From assembly GCA_934047225.1 (NCBI GenBank), contig OW203986.1:18541221-18605220 (forward strand): a stretch of 64,000 bases of DNA, written 5' to 3'. A model generated the notes under the pieces. It had not been told where the DNA came from and did no database searches. It saw only the letters and a program-made list of their open reading frames with translations. Source of the stretch: Ypsolopha sequella (taxonomy: Eukaryota; Arthropoda; Insecta; Lepidoptera; Ypsolophidae). Of the stretch, positions 41,275 to 52,164 are shown in pieces (the stretch's first letter is position 1; each line of letters opens with the position of its first letter). The position numbers and the translations under genes are program-made.

Positions 41275-41535
41275 TATACAAGGTATAACAGAAAGATGTA
41301 ACCATATTTGAAGAGCTTATTCAGTCAATGGTATAGGACAACTTTTACTACGGAGCCAACCCTGAAATCTCAAAAAATAAATCTGCCCTCCATTTCAGCC
41401 GAGCGGCATTGCATTTTTCAACGAAAAATTTTTTTTTTCGAGTTACATGGTTTGTTCCATAGTAAAAGTCGTTTTATACCATTGACTGAATAAGCTCTTC
41501 AAATATGGTTACACTTTTTTGTTACACGTTGTATA
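41275..41535. mobile_element. palindromic MITE (TATACAACGTGTAACA family)
   Basis: Arms of about 90 bp share TGTAACCATATTTGAAGAGC and TTATTCAGTCAATGGTA, inverted at the right end. Full sister copy at 51244-51513. Confidence 0.8.
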
Positions 41536-42241
41536 TATAATATACAAATATTGCTCGTTTAAACTATGGAGGGGATGAATTCAACTTACAGTAGTTACAA
41601 ATCTAAAATAGCCTGTCGAACACATTGACCCGTATTGAGTCATTCGTACCGTACCAAACAGTGAAATATACAAAATATAAGACAATTTCATTTACCGTGT
41701 AAGTGGACCGATGTCCGTGGGTAAGGCATAAAAATGAAATGTCTATTTAAGTATTACTACATTTTTATATGAATACAGAGAATTCCAAGTCTATTTAGTG
41801 TAACAAATTTAAAGAATTCGGTTGAGCAACCATAATGAACTGAAGTGAGCAAATAATTTAGGAGTTGGGTCGGTGTGAAGCCAAAACACTCTTGACATTC
41901 AAGGATTAAACATAATATAATAAACACGGACGCTAAAATATCCCGGACAGAGTTTCGCTAACAAACAACTGAATCGCCCCTAGCAAGCCGACCCGCTTGA
42001 CCACGAGCCCGGGAACGTACACATTTACATCATAGTAAGCCAATTTCCATATTAAGTCCACTCATACACTTACAAACCGCCGCCATTGCTATGCTTCAGT
42101 AGTTAGTTAGCTGCAGCTCCAACCGCCTTTTTTTGCGTTTGTAATAATAAAATGGTAACAAATTTCTTACTCACTTTCTTTTTACTTCTAGACGCCCACT
42201 CAATGCTCAGGCATATAAGTCTGACATTGGTATGTCGATGG
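41536..42241. other. no gene seen
   Basis: AT-rich sequence without supported features. 41066-41274 is likewise unassigned. Confidence 0.4.
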
Positions 42242-42249
42242 GTCGTACA

Positions 42250-43496
42250 TAGGGAATGCAATCCCGATATACCGGGATCCCGGACGTATATCATGCGGAA
42301 TCCTGCGGGATTAAGGGGACTGCGCATCAAAAAATTCCATGTGTTATTCACCGCGCAAACTGATTCGCTTGTGACGGATCGACTGCTAAGCGCACTGGAA
42401 CAGGGTGGGGTTCGTGGGGGTGGCAGTAGCGCACCGTACTATTTTTTATCAGTTACAATATAATTTGTCACCGTGGAGTAACCTAATTACGCGCTCAAAT
42501 TTGTTTGTTTTAGTAAATTAAACGGAATTATTTTACCATTCTGGAATTCAATATATTTGTTCAGTGTTTATTATGTCGAACAATGTGTACAAAGACTTTA
42601 AGGGTGCTCAAACAAAAATCTGTAAAATCCACGAAATATCATGGAAAACTGTTTCTCCTGTGCAGCCAGTCTATAAAAAGTATTTTTCATTCAATAAGAA
42701 CTATTACGAAAGATTTGACATACATGATGGTACATTATTTTTTGCTTTAATTTCTTGGAATTTCAAACTGTTTTTGTGTACAATAAAGGATTTAATAATA
42801 ATACTTTTAAAGAAATAGTAGAATTTCTACTATTTAGAATAATTATTTTTAAAAGATCTAGGTCAAGTCTTTCGTTATAGTTCTTTTTGAATGAAAACGA
42901 CTTTTTATGGTGTGACTGCCCAGGAGAAACAGTTTTCTATGATATTTTGTTAATTTTACTGATTTTTGTTTGAGCACCCTTAAAAGTCCTGTTATTCTGT
43001 GGAAGTATATTTTGATGGCGGAAAATTCACAGACAGAAAAATGCAAGTTGTGTAGGTTAATAATTAAAACGACAGGGCGTTCTACTAAGGGCTTGCATGT
43101 AAATTTAATCCAAACATAAGATTTTAACAAAATTGAATTATTTGGACGACACATCAACGTCAGCAGCTTTTTTCCCCACCACCTCCATCGTCGTCTAATT
43201 AATTATACGGTTCCGCCACCTTCTCTCCACTAGCATCCTCCTTCAACTTTATCAAAGAAAATCAAAATTACTGATCACTTTCATAGAGAAAATAGTATAG
43301 AAAAGAGGATGCACGAATGGTGTCAAAGGATGGCCTACCATTCAGTGTTTTCTGTACTTCACCGGATATGCGAGATCTTTTTGCAAATAATCATTTCGCT
43401 ATAAACTACCCACATTTGCGGAATCCCGCGGGACTAAGAATCATCAGTCCCGCAAATACCGGGATTGAAATTTTATTGCGGGATTGCATTCCCTAG
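42250..43496. mobile_element. hAT-like non-autonomous element, 1247 bp
   Basis: TIR TAGGGAATGCAATCCCG at 42250-42266, inverted exactly at 43480-43496. The inner ends also correspond (TGCGGAATCC...GCGGGAT). Flanking 8-mers GTCGTACA (42242-42249) and GTCATACA (43497-43504) match 7/8, as expected for a hAT target duplication. No transposase ORF. It contains a nested MITE. Confidence 0.75.
42593..42989. mobile_element. palindromic MITE nested in the hAT-like element
   Basis: GGGTGCTCAAACAAAAATCT ... GAAAACTGTTTCTCCTG at the left is inverted at 42922-42989. Arms are about 110-190 bp. The small ORF 42564-42818 lies in an arm and is not a gene. Confidence 0.8.
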
Positions 43497-43504
43497 TCAT
43501 ACAT

Positions 43505-44145
43505 AACAATACTGTTTCCAGAAATTTACATTATTATAAGTTTTATGTGAAATAGGCTGAGGTACTTGCGAGTAAATAAGATATTATTATCACTTTTCTC
43601 AGACATAGAATCCGTCTGAAGAGCCTTAAATTCCTAGTAGAACATGAGATGTTTATAACTCAATCTAATTGTTTTTTATTTAAAATACACAATAAAAATG
43701 TTTAACAAACAAAAGCCGATTCTGAAGGCTTTATTTAAGTTGTCGATATTTTTTATATACCTATGTATTACGTAGGTGTATGAATTCGATAATGAAGCAA
43801 TACATGAAAAGAATGACGTTTTTTTCTCAAGTTAAAAAAATAAACTGCTTAGCGAAAATAATTTGAGTGCAATGTTAACAGGAGTGCGTTTCAAAATTAA
43901 TTAAGCAATCATTGCACCCCTCGGCGGCGTCGGTTTCGATTAAACACTCCACTCCTAGTTGAGTGTTGATCTTGTAACGTAATAGGTGTACCGTAGCGGC
44001 GGCCGTAGCACTTGAAGTGCCTACAGAGATTGCGACTAAACTTATCTGTTTTTAAAATAAGTAGTTTTTTTTACATTATATGAAAGCATGAGTAAACATT
44101 TGTGTCGATTCGGTTTATTAAGTTTTAATAATAATAATAAAATTC
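43505..44145. other. no gene seen
   Basis: AT-rich; a lone GCCGATTCTGAAGGC end at 43712 matches the 17.2-kb TIR element. Otherwise empty. Confidence 0.4.
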
Positions 44146-44480
44146 TTTTCAATGCATGTGCTCGTAAAGGCCCACTTTTTATGCATCAAAACCGAACAGA
44201 AAGTCGATTATTTTGCCCTAGGGCTTTATTATTATTTTTTTTAGTTTGTTTGCAATGGTTGGCTAACCTGCAGCCTTTTCTGTGTACCATAGATGTTATA
44301 CTTGTTTTTCCACTGTTTAACGGCTCTGGATACAATCCTTTTGAGCCAATCATAATTTAAAGTTCACAAGATTATATTTGTTTTCATTTCCTCACACTAT
44401 TCATTGAAAAACGTAGTATGATACACGGGCGTAAAAGCAATAAATTACTCGGTTACGTTTAAATTTCGCCCTTGTAGCAT
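44146..44480 (+). repeat. interspersed repeat family A, complete-looking copy
   Basis: From TTCAATGCATGTGCTCGTAA to TAGCATAAACTACTAT. Blocks include GCCCTAGGGCTTTATTATTA, CTGTTTAACGGCTCTGGATA and GTATGATACACGGGCGTAAA. The inverted copy at 56430-61790 carries a LINE. Class unknown. The overlapping 90-aa ORF has no recognisable domain. Confidence 0.65.
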
Positions 44481-44749
44481 AAACTACTATTATTGCACAA
44501 GATAAAAATTTCGTACACAGGCGAGCTTAATACTATTTAGTATTCTCTACTAGCTAACCTTTGGTAATAAGGAAGTTGTTGAGGGTAGTGCCATCATGTC
44601 AAAATATTATAGGGTACCGATTTTAATATATATATTACTAAAATACTTGGTAAAATGTATTATTCTACATGCTAATAAACATAAACAGTAATTAATAGGG
44701 GATAACAACATTAAATGATAAACTACATATACCACTGGAAAATTTACAT

Positions 44750-44935
44750 GTATACATTAATAAATAAATATAATGTATATTGATTTACTGAAGAGAATTT
44801 GTCTAATAACCCAAAATAAACAAAAAATTGTTGTTTTATCTTATTCTTGAAGACTGATACAGACGGAGCCTCGAGAATGTGCAGTAGCGGCAAACTGTTC
44901 CACAAGCGTATTGCACTCATATTGTTCTGTCTTTG
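44750..44935 (-). mobile_element. LINE ORF2 C-terminal fragment
   Basis: The minus strand reads IRLWNSLPLLHILEAPSVSV and FKNKIKQQFF, the usual RLWN.LP...SV..FK end of Jockey/CR1-type ORF2, then a 3' tail rich in AAATAAAT (reverse). Confidence 0.65.
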
Positions 44936-45020
44936 TCTTTCTGTATCGAAAAGAATAAGACAGTACTTGTAATAAGGTTAGTCCCGTCAACTAAGTTAAG
45001 GTGATGCGTAAAAGTTTTAG
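44936..45020. mobile_element. half copy of the 21467/34716 MITE family
   Basis: TTCTGTCTTTGTCTTTCTGT, ATCGAAAAGA and AATAAGGTTAGTCCCGTCAA match the centre and right arm of that family. The left arm is absent. Confidence 0.5.
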
Positions 45021-45029
45021 CGTCCCTGT

Positions 45030-45465
45030 TACTCCATAAAAACCGTCAAAAAAACCGGCGAAAAAACCCTCAGTGCGAGTGGGACGGATTCGTGGAAAAG
45101 TAGCAAAAAGTCGGTTTTTTATTAATATAAAATGTACTAAGCTATTGTCAAAAAGATTTTCAAGGAGACTTTACAAATACATAATATCCACATTTTGAAT
45201 GCAATTTCACAATGAAATTAGTTAGGATTTCAGAATTACAGGAAAAAATAAAACAACTTAGAGGTCTTTTCGGAATTAAATTATATCGAGAAAATTTCAT
45301 CCAATCGCGTTTTTCTTCGGTGAGAATCTTAATCAAATAGTCAATAAACATTTACCCAAAATTGAAATACATAGGTAACGTTATAGTGGAGTAAATGGAT
45401 TCGAAAAAACCTCTTTTTTTTGTATCGCCTTAAGTCGTGCTACACCGCATTGACACCATAGTTTG
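45030..45465 (-). repeat. repeat family B, reverse orientation
   Basis: Ends correspond to 39480-39940: ACCGCATTGACACC/CTTAAG near 45430 and CTCAGTGCGAGTGGGACGGA near 45070. Diverged. Confidence 0.45.
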
Positions 45466-46200
45466 TATAATTATACGCTCAAAAGAGTATTTAGTTCAAG
45501 ATTTGCAGCATTTCATAAATGTAGGTGTAGAATTACAGTTACCCCAGGTAAAATGCACACATTTTCGATGACGTCACAACTTTCGAATCCATATTGACGT
45601 GTCAATAAAACACGTGGATTGATGACTCACAGACTTTGTTGAGGTTCTAGCAAGCATTTTCAGAAAAAAGCAACGGTTTGTGTTAGAGATATTGTAGCAT
45701 TGCAATTTTTGTAGGTGCGGTTATCACAAAAAGTTACGCGTCGTAGTTTTGCTTGATGGTAATTTGCGGTTTACCCTCTTTTCTAGACATGAAGTTCGCT
45801 CGCTTGTCTGTTGCGATTTCCGAGGTTTTTTCTCGGTCATTTGTCGGCCGGGTCTTTTGCTGTCAACTCGTGTTGAGTGTATCATCATTTTTTTATTTTT
45901 TTTACATTGATGATAATGGCGGATGTGCCAACAGGAGTTGTGTCTTTAATAAATTAGGTGGGTTTCGTGTTAAATTTGGTTAATTATTCTTGTGTGGAAT
46001 AGTTATATAATATTGTTTTGTATTTCAGGAAAATATTTACATTCTTGGGATGGTTTAAAAAGGAATTTTTTCGCCGGGTTGGTGGGAGTTCTGACTATTG
46101 TCAGATCATGGTATGTATTGCTTTCTTTGTATTTTGAATCACCGGAATTTTGTTCTCATCGTTCCGTGTGGTAAAGGTTTTAATATTGTCTATTCTCTTC
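45466..46200. other. unassigned sequence with weak exon-like text
   Basis: Contains the 76-aa ORF 45753-45983 and a TTTCAG|GA at about 46028, but no domain or consistent frame. Nothing firm. Confidence 0.3.
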
Positions 46201-46208
46201 TAATTCCA

Positions 46209-46330
46209 GGGTTTTCAAGATTTTCAATTTTTCAAGTTTTTAAAGTTTTCAAGTTTTTCAAGTTTTTCAAGATTTTCAAGTTTTTCAAGTTTTTCAAGAT
46301 TTTCAAGTTTTTCAAGTTCAAGTTTGAAGT
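46209..46330 (+). repeat. 9-10-bp TTTTTCAAG minisatellite
   Basis: About 13 units of TTTTCAAG(T/A)T. The Phe/Lys-rich ORF through it is low-complexity translation. Confidence 0.85.
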
Positions 46331-46360
46331 TGTATTGCCTCGTTGGTGATTTTATCCAGC

Positions 46361-46471
46361 TGGCAGGGAAATGACCGCCGCGTGGTGTACGCAGTCGAGC
46401 AGTTCCTTTGTCTGCGTGGACGGGGATCGTTGACCTTGGAAGGGGGCAGCGGTCGGCGTGCCATTTCCTGT
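46361..46471. repeat. imperfect GC-rich hairpin
   Basis: CAGGGAAATGACCGCCGCG pairs with bulges to GCGGTCGGCGTGCCATTTCC about 90 nt away. Confidence 0.4.
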
Positions 46472-46839
46472 AGTGAATATTGGAGAATTCAAGTATGTGT
46501 TTGAATTTTTATTTTTAACCTCACACAATTAAGGTACCTAGGACGGTATGTTTTCAGGACACTTAGTTATGTGTCTTATTGTTAACCAAGTGTAAATTCT
46601 TCTTCCTGTTTCACTGAATAACCCAAACTGTAAAATTTAATGTTCCGTAATATTTTTCCTGGTAGAACTGAATGGTGTACCAGACGATTTGGTTTAAAGA
46701 GTATGATCGACAAATAGGTATTGTTAGATTGGATCTACGGCTCCCCTGAGCTAGATTTTATTTTGGAAATTATTTCCCTTGTTTGTTTACAAGTTTTGTT
46801 ACTCTTAAAGTTTTTTTAATGTAATTTCACAAGATTCCA

Positions 46840-47060
46840 TCTAGTTAATAATCTAGTCTAATCTAGATCTAGTTAGTAATCTAGTTACCTGTGGTTAAGG
46901 CGGTAACAATTCCATCTAGTTATCACTTAAATGTTTATTTATGTCTTGGCAATACTAATTCCAATGTAATATTACTACCTGATGTTAAGGCGGTACCTGA
47001 CACAACTATTTAAAGGTACTTAAGGTTTTAGTAATGTCTTGGCAGGATATATGCCAAATG
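46840..47060 (+). repeat. imperfect tandem repeats (TCTAGTTA cluster; ~92-bp unit twice)
   Basis: TCTAGTTA-like words cluster at 46840-46890. TTAAGGCGGTA at 46894 and 46985, and ATGTCTTGGCA at 46941 and 47034, define a ~92-bp duplicated unit. Confidence 0.5.
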
Positions 47061-47878
47061 AAGGTCTTGGCCAAAATCTTGTAACAAAGTATAATTTTTC
47101 CGTAACACCTTTGTCTTGTGAAATTTGACTTTTGTTTTGATAAAATTAAATACACTTCATTGTAAAGTACCTCGAAGTTTTCTTCAGAACCTTTTACCAA
47201 CTATTAGGTTACAATTAGGTCACTTTTTAATTTTATCTTGTTAAGAGGCATGACCGGTGGAAAAGACCGGGTACCCGCCGGTTGTGCCATCTGACAATAT
47301 ATCTGCAAATTATTTAAGTAGACACTTCTTAGTAGCCTCTTTACTCAATTACAGAGAAAGGAACTTAGACTGAGGAAAGGAATTAATGGTGGCCATAGAA
47401 ATCATAATAATATGTCAGTTGGCAGCACATTTGCTTATGAGGTCATTTCCATTTTTTTATTTCGTTCAAATAATTAAAACTAACTTGTTTTGAATAATAA
47501 ACCAAACAAATCGCAAGCCATGCTGCTTGGTACTCTTGGTAGTCAATACATATTAAGGAGATTGAGTGACCATACTTCACCAGCTGTAACTTATATAATG
47601 GGGTACCTATTTGCACTTACTAAAATGAAAAGTTTTAACTAAAACATCTCCGATTTGGTCACATCTTGTTACTCGATACATAGGTTTACCCACTGTACGC
47701 CCGTATCTATATTATATGTAGGTATATACTTAGATATATATTTTTTATTTTATTTAAAAGTATGATGTAGGTTAGTGTACATGTATACTATGTCTACTTA
47801 TTTACAATTTACCTATATTTATCAAAGGGGTTTATTGGAATTAATCTTTGCTTAGAGATAAACTCGCCTATGTACGAG
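47061..47878. other. no gene seen
   Basis: AT-rich, no supported coding or repeat feature. 46472-46839 is likewise unassigned. Confidence 0.4.
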
Positions 47879-47992
47879 TACAGTGGAGACCGCATCAAGT
47901 AAACACATGGGACTTTGTACCTATCTTATATTCTTCTCTGTAGGGGCTAATGTCGTACTGCAAGTGTATAGCTTGATGTGGTCTCCACTGTA
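47879..47992. mobile_element. 114-bp MITE with 21-bp TIRs
   Basis: TACAGTGGAGACCGCATCAA at 47879 and its inverse ending at 47992, 20/21 complementary. Confidence 0.65.
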
Positions 47993-47994
47993 CA

Positions 47995-48142
47995 TGTTAT
48001 TTAACTACAACAATGGAAAACTTACATGTAGCCTGTGCAACCGCACTTTCACAAACAAGATAGGCTACATAAGTCACATGAAGGCACATGATCGACGCTC
48101 TCCACAGCCGCAACAGTCACCGTGACCGAATTCGGTCGGACG

Positions 48143-48195
<53 letters not shown>

Positions 48196-48196
48196 C
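47995..48196 (+). mobile_element. LINE 3' end encoding a C-terminal C2H2 finger, with (ATC)n tail
   Basis: Reads KLTCSLCNRTFTNKIGYISH and MKAHDRR then stop: a CxxC...HxxxH finger of the kind found at the C-terminus of some LINE ORF2 proteins. It is followed by a ~50-bp (ATC)n microsatellite (48146-48196), the usual tail type of that group. Everything upstream is truncated at the adjacent MITE. Confidence 0.65.
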
Positions 48197-48301
48197 ATGT
48201 TATTTCTAAATGCAATTTTATATGATATTTATGTTAACAATAAATAATAAAGAATGAATACAAATAATGAACGATTAGAAAACCATAATCATCTATGGTT
48301 G

Positions 48302-48589
48302 TATAGTACGTTTCAAATACCAAGGCCCCATTGCACTTTAGACGGTCATTAGGCGTTAACAATAGGATTAGTGATAACAAAAGATAAAGTACGTTTCAAA
48401 TACCAAGGCCCTATTGCACTAGAAACTTAACAATGGGGCTCATAATGTTTGCCTTTTGTTATCTAACTTGGAGCACTTCAAATTGGCACGCGTATCTGGC
48501 CAGGTATCTTTTGTTATCACTAATCCTATTGTTAACGCCTAATGACCGTCTAAAGTGCAATGGGGCCTTGGTATTTGAAACGTACTATA
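48302..48589. mobile_element. 288-bp MITE with perfect 85-bp terminal inverted repeats
   Basis: 48302-48386 and 48505-48589 are exact reverse complements by eye (TATAGTACGTTTCAAATACC ... AACAAAAGATA). Just inside the left arm, 48387-48425 partly repeats the terminus (AAAGTACGTTTCAAATACCA). A TA target is plausible. Non-coding. Confidence 0.9.
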
Positions 48590-48714
48590 ATCAGAAATCA
48601 AGTTATCCTTTGTTAAAAAAGTTCGTCCCGGTCATTGACGTACTAGTCCCCGGTACAAGTTCTAAATACGAGATGCGAACAAAGAAGCAGGTATATACTT
48701 CAAAAAATTGAAGT

Positions 48715-49270
48715 AGTTTGTCAGTAGTGATACAGTTTAAAAGTGCAAGTCTCAGCATCTCGCTCGACCTTAATAAGGCAGCAGCAATTAGTGAAGACTG
48801 GCACAACAGTGCGGACGCATCATTACCGGTAAGAGGGACGAACTCACGGTTTCTATTTAGAATGTACTTGCAAATTATACATACATAACAGGGCGTCAAA
48901 AGTATGGAATGATTTGCCCCCACCCATCAGAGAATGCAAAACAAAGGCAACATTCCGTACTAAATTGAAAAAGTACCTTTTAGACCTACAAAAATGAATT
49001 AAGCCTTGTAATGAAATTTTTGTTATTTTATATATTTTTATTTTGGTATATATGTATATAATTTATGTTTTATATAAATATAGTTATTTATTTATATATA
49101 GCTCCTGCACATTCTTCTTCTTGTCTTTATGTGTATTTAAATATAAGCCACCTAGCATAGGTATAGGTTAAGTTTTAATATTAATTTTAAGTCAGGGTTC
49201 AGCAGAATACCAGCGCTGTAGCCCCTACTGCAGCATTAAGCTGAGCTGTAATCCTTTTTTATTTATTTAT
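48715..49270 (+). mobile_element. 5'-truncated LINE, ORF2 C-terminus
   Basis: Reads ISEDWHNSADASLPVRGTNS and then, after a frame change at about 48885, RASKVWNDLPPPIRECKTKA, FRTKLKKYLLDLQK, stop at 48998. The 3' UTR runs into GCTGAGCTGTAATCC. A decayed copy. Confidence 0.7.
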
Positions 49271-49404
49271 AACTGTTTTTCTAATGGTATATTTACTCGT
49301 ACTGTTTGTTAATTTGTATTGTTTGTTATTTTGTATGTATGTATGTTCTTTCTCGTGTCTGTGGTATTTTAAAATAATTTACTTTTCTTTCTTTTTTTTC
49401 CTTC

Positions 49405-49680
49405 TTCATACATATACTCACGCCTGTCTCCCAGAGAGGTAGGCAGAGACTACAGATTTCCATCTGCTACGATCCTGACACACCACTTTCGCCTCTTCCA
49501 CATCCATAAATCTAGTCATACAAGCTCTTCTATTCTGGGTACTTGTGACTTTGCCATTCTTAAGTATGTCACCAATTTGGTCGAGCTTTACTTTCCACTT
49601 GTGTAAAATTAGTTTTACATTGTTAGTTAATTGTATATTAATTGTGTTATATGTTTTTATTGCGAAATCCATCGCTTTGA
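49405..49680 (-). mobile_element. RTE-like LINE C-terminal fragment
   Basis: The minus strand reads VEEAKVVCQDRSRWKSVVSA and YLSGRQA before the stop, as in the 51870-52150 copy (plus strand). No other domain survives. Confidence 0.7.
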
Positions 49681-49761
49681 ATACTCTTATTATTATTAGA
49701 GTGCATTACTTGAAACCAATCAGAAACAAATTTTGAAAGCACAAATATTTTTGAAAAAATT

Positions 49762-49836
49762 CCTCGGGCCAGGATTTGAACCTGCGACCTCCTGTTTACA
49801 TGGCAGGCGCGCTACCAATTGCGCTACCGATGTTCG
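49762..49836 (-). repeat. tRNA-like sequence, degenerate (SINE head or tRNA pseudogene)
   Basis: On minus: D stem GCGC/GCGC with AATTGGTA loop, B box GGTTCAAATCC, T stem mostly paired. But position 33 is not T, the anticodon stem has a mismatch and the acceptor stem pairs poorly, so it is not a functional tRNA gene. Confidence 0.55.
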
Positions 49837-49845
49837 TATCTGGAA

Positions 49846-51243
49846 CGACGAATTTTTCCACTATATCTGTACACCGAATTTTTGTAACTACTTGATATAA
49901 CAGCTTGATTACAAAGTACATTTTTTTGCGCGATCTTTTTCTTCACTTGTCCATACAAACTGAGTCAGCTGATCGGACTACTTTCTACTGAAAAGTGAAA
50001 AAAAAGTTCGCGCAAAAAAAGTGCTTTGCAATGGAATGTGATGTATTAACGATACTGAATCACCTTCTAAATTACTTTCCATTTAAATTGAAAGACCTTA
50101 TATATTCTTTGAAGTGTGCATTATCTGTGTATCTAAATTTATGATTGTTTTAATTTATTGTTACAAATTTAGTAAAAAATTATGTTTTTAAATAGTGTTA
50201 CTCCTAAACTTCAATAACCAGGATACCGAAAAAAAATGCAAAAAAAAAAGTCTTTCTCAAGACAATGACAAAGACCAAATCGTAATAAAGAAAAGCTCGC
50301 TGCATCGAAAAAATGCAAAGTGAAGGCAGTTTTTTCAGTTTAAAACATTAGTCTAAACTACAAGTCAAATTTACAATATTTACTGATCTAAACATATAAA
50401 CCCATTATCTAAAATAAAGAAAAGGTCCGTTTTTTTTTTCAAATATTGTGTAAGTTTATGTTACATTTTATTCATTAAAAAGCAGCATTATCCAATCCAA
50501 TCTCTTCTCGATTCAACGCACTACTAGGACACGTCCAATCTCTTTATGCAATGGACCTACTGCGCCTTAAGTAGTGATTTAATCTTCACGATAATTATTT
50601 TAACGCCAAACTAAAAATAAAGCAATAATTTTCATTAATACCAGTGGAACACGTGCAAGAACAACAAAAACTTGTTCACATGAGTTCTATAAATCTCAAG
50701 TCAACTACACTCTAAAGCCTTCGGTTTTCCTAAAGGAGGCTTTTCGAAGCGTGATTATACAAGGTTTTTCTCGAAAAATCTGTCTAGTGAAGGTAACAAA
50801 TGGCACACATTTCTCTTGAGAGCGGACGTCGAGTCAATGTGCTAGTAGACTGCTCGTTTTTCAGGATATTTCAGGAAATTCTCTGTTACCACTTATCGCG
50901 CACTCGCCGCGCCAACTTGCCGTTACTATTTGCATTCAGTTAGAACCCTTCCTGAAAAGGGACAAGTGATGATACGCCCCGAAAAAAAAAAGTCTCCTGG
51001 AAAAATGTCTTCGAATAAAGGTCTCCTGGGAAAAGGCGGGCATTTAAATCACAAGATTGTCCGTTGTAATTGAATGGTGGTGCGGAAAAATCCCATCAAA
51101 GCTATATACAGCTAATCGTGTGTTATCTTTAAGTCATATTTAGTATAGCGGCTCCGATTTCCTAAGAAGAAACCTTGAATGGACAGACGTGTTCGGCAGT
51201 AGAAATCAGTTAATTTTCAAGATTTTAAAAAGCAATGAGATGT
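49846..51243. other. no gene seen
   Basis: AT-rich; nothing with coding, RNA or repeat evidence beyond short A/T runs. Confidence 0.4.
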
Positions 51244-51513
51244 TATACAACGTGTAACAGAAAGGTGTAACCATATTTGAAGAGCTTATTCAGTCAATGG
51301 TACAGAACAACTTTTACTATGGAGCCAACACTGAAATCTCCAAAAAAAATCTGCCCTTCCATACATTTTGGCCGAGCGGCATTGCATTTTTCTATGAAAC
51401 AGTAAACATTTTTTTTCGAGATGCAGGTTTTGTTCAATAGTAAAAATTGTTCTATACTATTGACTGAATAAGCTCTTCAAATATGGTTACACCTTTCTGT
51501 TACACCTTGTATA
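51244..51513. mobile_element. palindromic MITE, full copy of the 41275 family
   Basis: TATACAACGTGTAACAGAAA at the left, TTTCTGTTACACCTTGTATA at the right. Arms of about 95 bp with TGTAACCATATTTGAAGAGC. Confidence 0.85.
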
Positions 51514-51869
51514 GTTTTGATTAACTAGGTAAAATAATTTTCTGCTTTTGAAATTAATTTTCATTTAAATCCAATTTTCCACAAACCTTAAAAATGTGCA
51601 AATAGCGCGTCAAAGAAAGTATAAATTGATACATCTGTGTAAGCCACGTAAGTGCCTTATAAGCGGTTTTTTAAAAACTTTCTACGAAACTATTATCTCT
51701 ATACAATACAAGTTTAGAAAACATAGACAAACTTTGTTTTACACTATTTAGGAATTTTACATTAAATGGGGCATAAACATATGTATATATAATATTATAT
51801 AAGTATTTCTTGTAAATCTTTCAGGCCGCAACGATCCCGTATGTCGATATTTTTCAATATCTGACTAGA

Positions 51870-52150
51870 ATCGAAAAAGGAATAGTGACTACAATAGAAA
51901 AAGGAATGCTTCGGTGGTTTGGACAGAGGACGAATGATAGTACAGTGACGAAAGAAATTTATGAAGGTACAGCTCGACTAGGCTGCCCTAGAAGGTACGT
52001 ATGCTGACCAACTTGGGAACATATTGAAGAAGGACGAGCTTGTATGAATAGATTTAGATGTCAAAGAGGCGAAAAAGGTATGTCAGGATCGTAGCAGATG
52101 GAAATCTGTAGTCTCTGCCTACCCCTCTGGGAGACAGGCGTGAGTATATG
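51870..52150 (+). mobile_element. RTE-like LINE C-terminal fragment
   Basis: Reads IEKGMLRWFGQ, KEIYEGTARLG and, after frame changes, VCQDRSRWKSVVSAYPSGRQ. Matches 49405-49680 in inverse orientation. Tail GAGTATATGCATGTATGTAA. Confidence 0.7.
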
Positions 52151-52164
52151 CATGTATGTAACAT

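Noticed and set aside
46720..47340. Possible solo LTR (TGTTAGATTGG...)
   Set aside because: No second copy, TSD or primer site was visible.
48146..48196. Array-like repeat considered as CRISPR or coding polyHis
   Set aside because: Plain (ATC)n microsatellite after a LINE stop codon; no spacers.
49762..49836. Functional tRNA gene
   Set aside because: Wrong base at position 33, mismatched anticodon stem and poorly paired acceptor stem.
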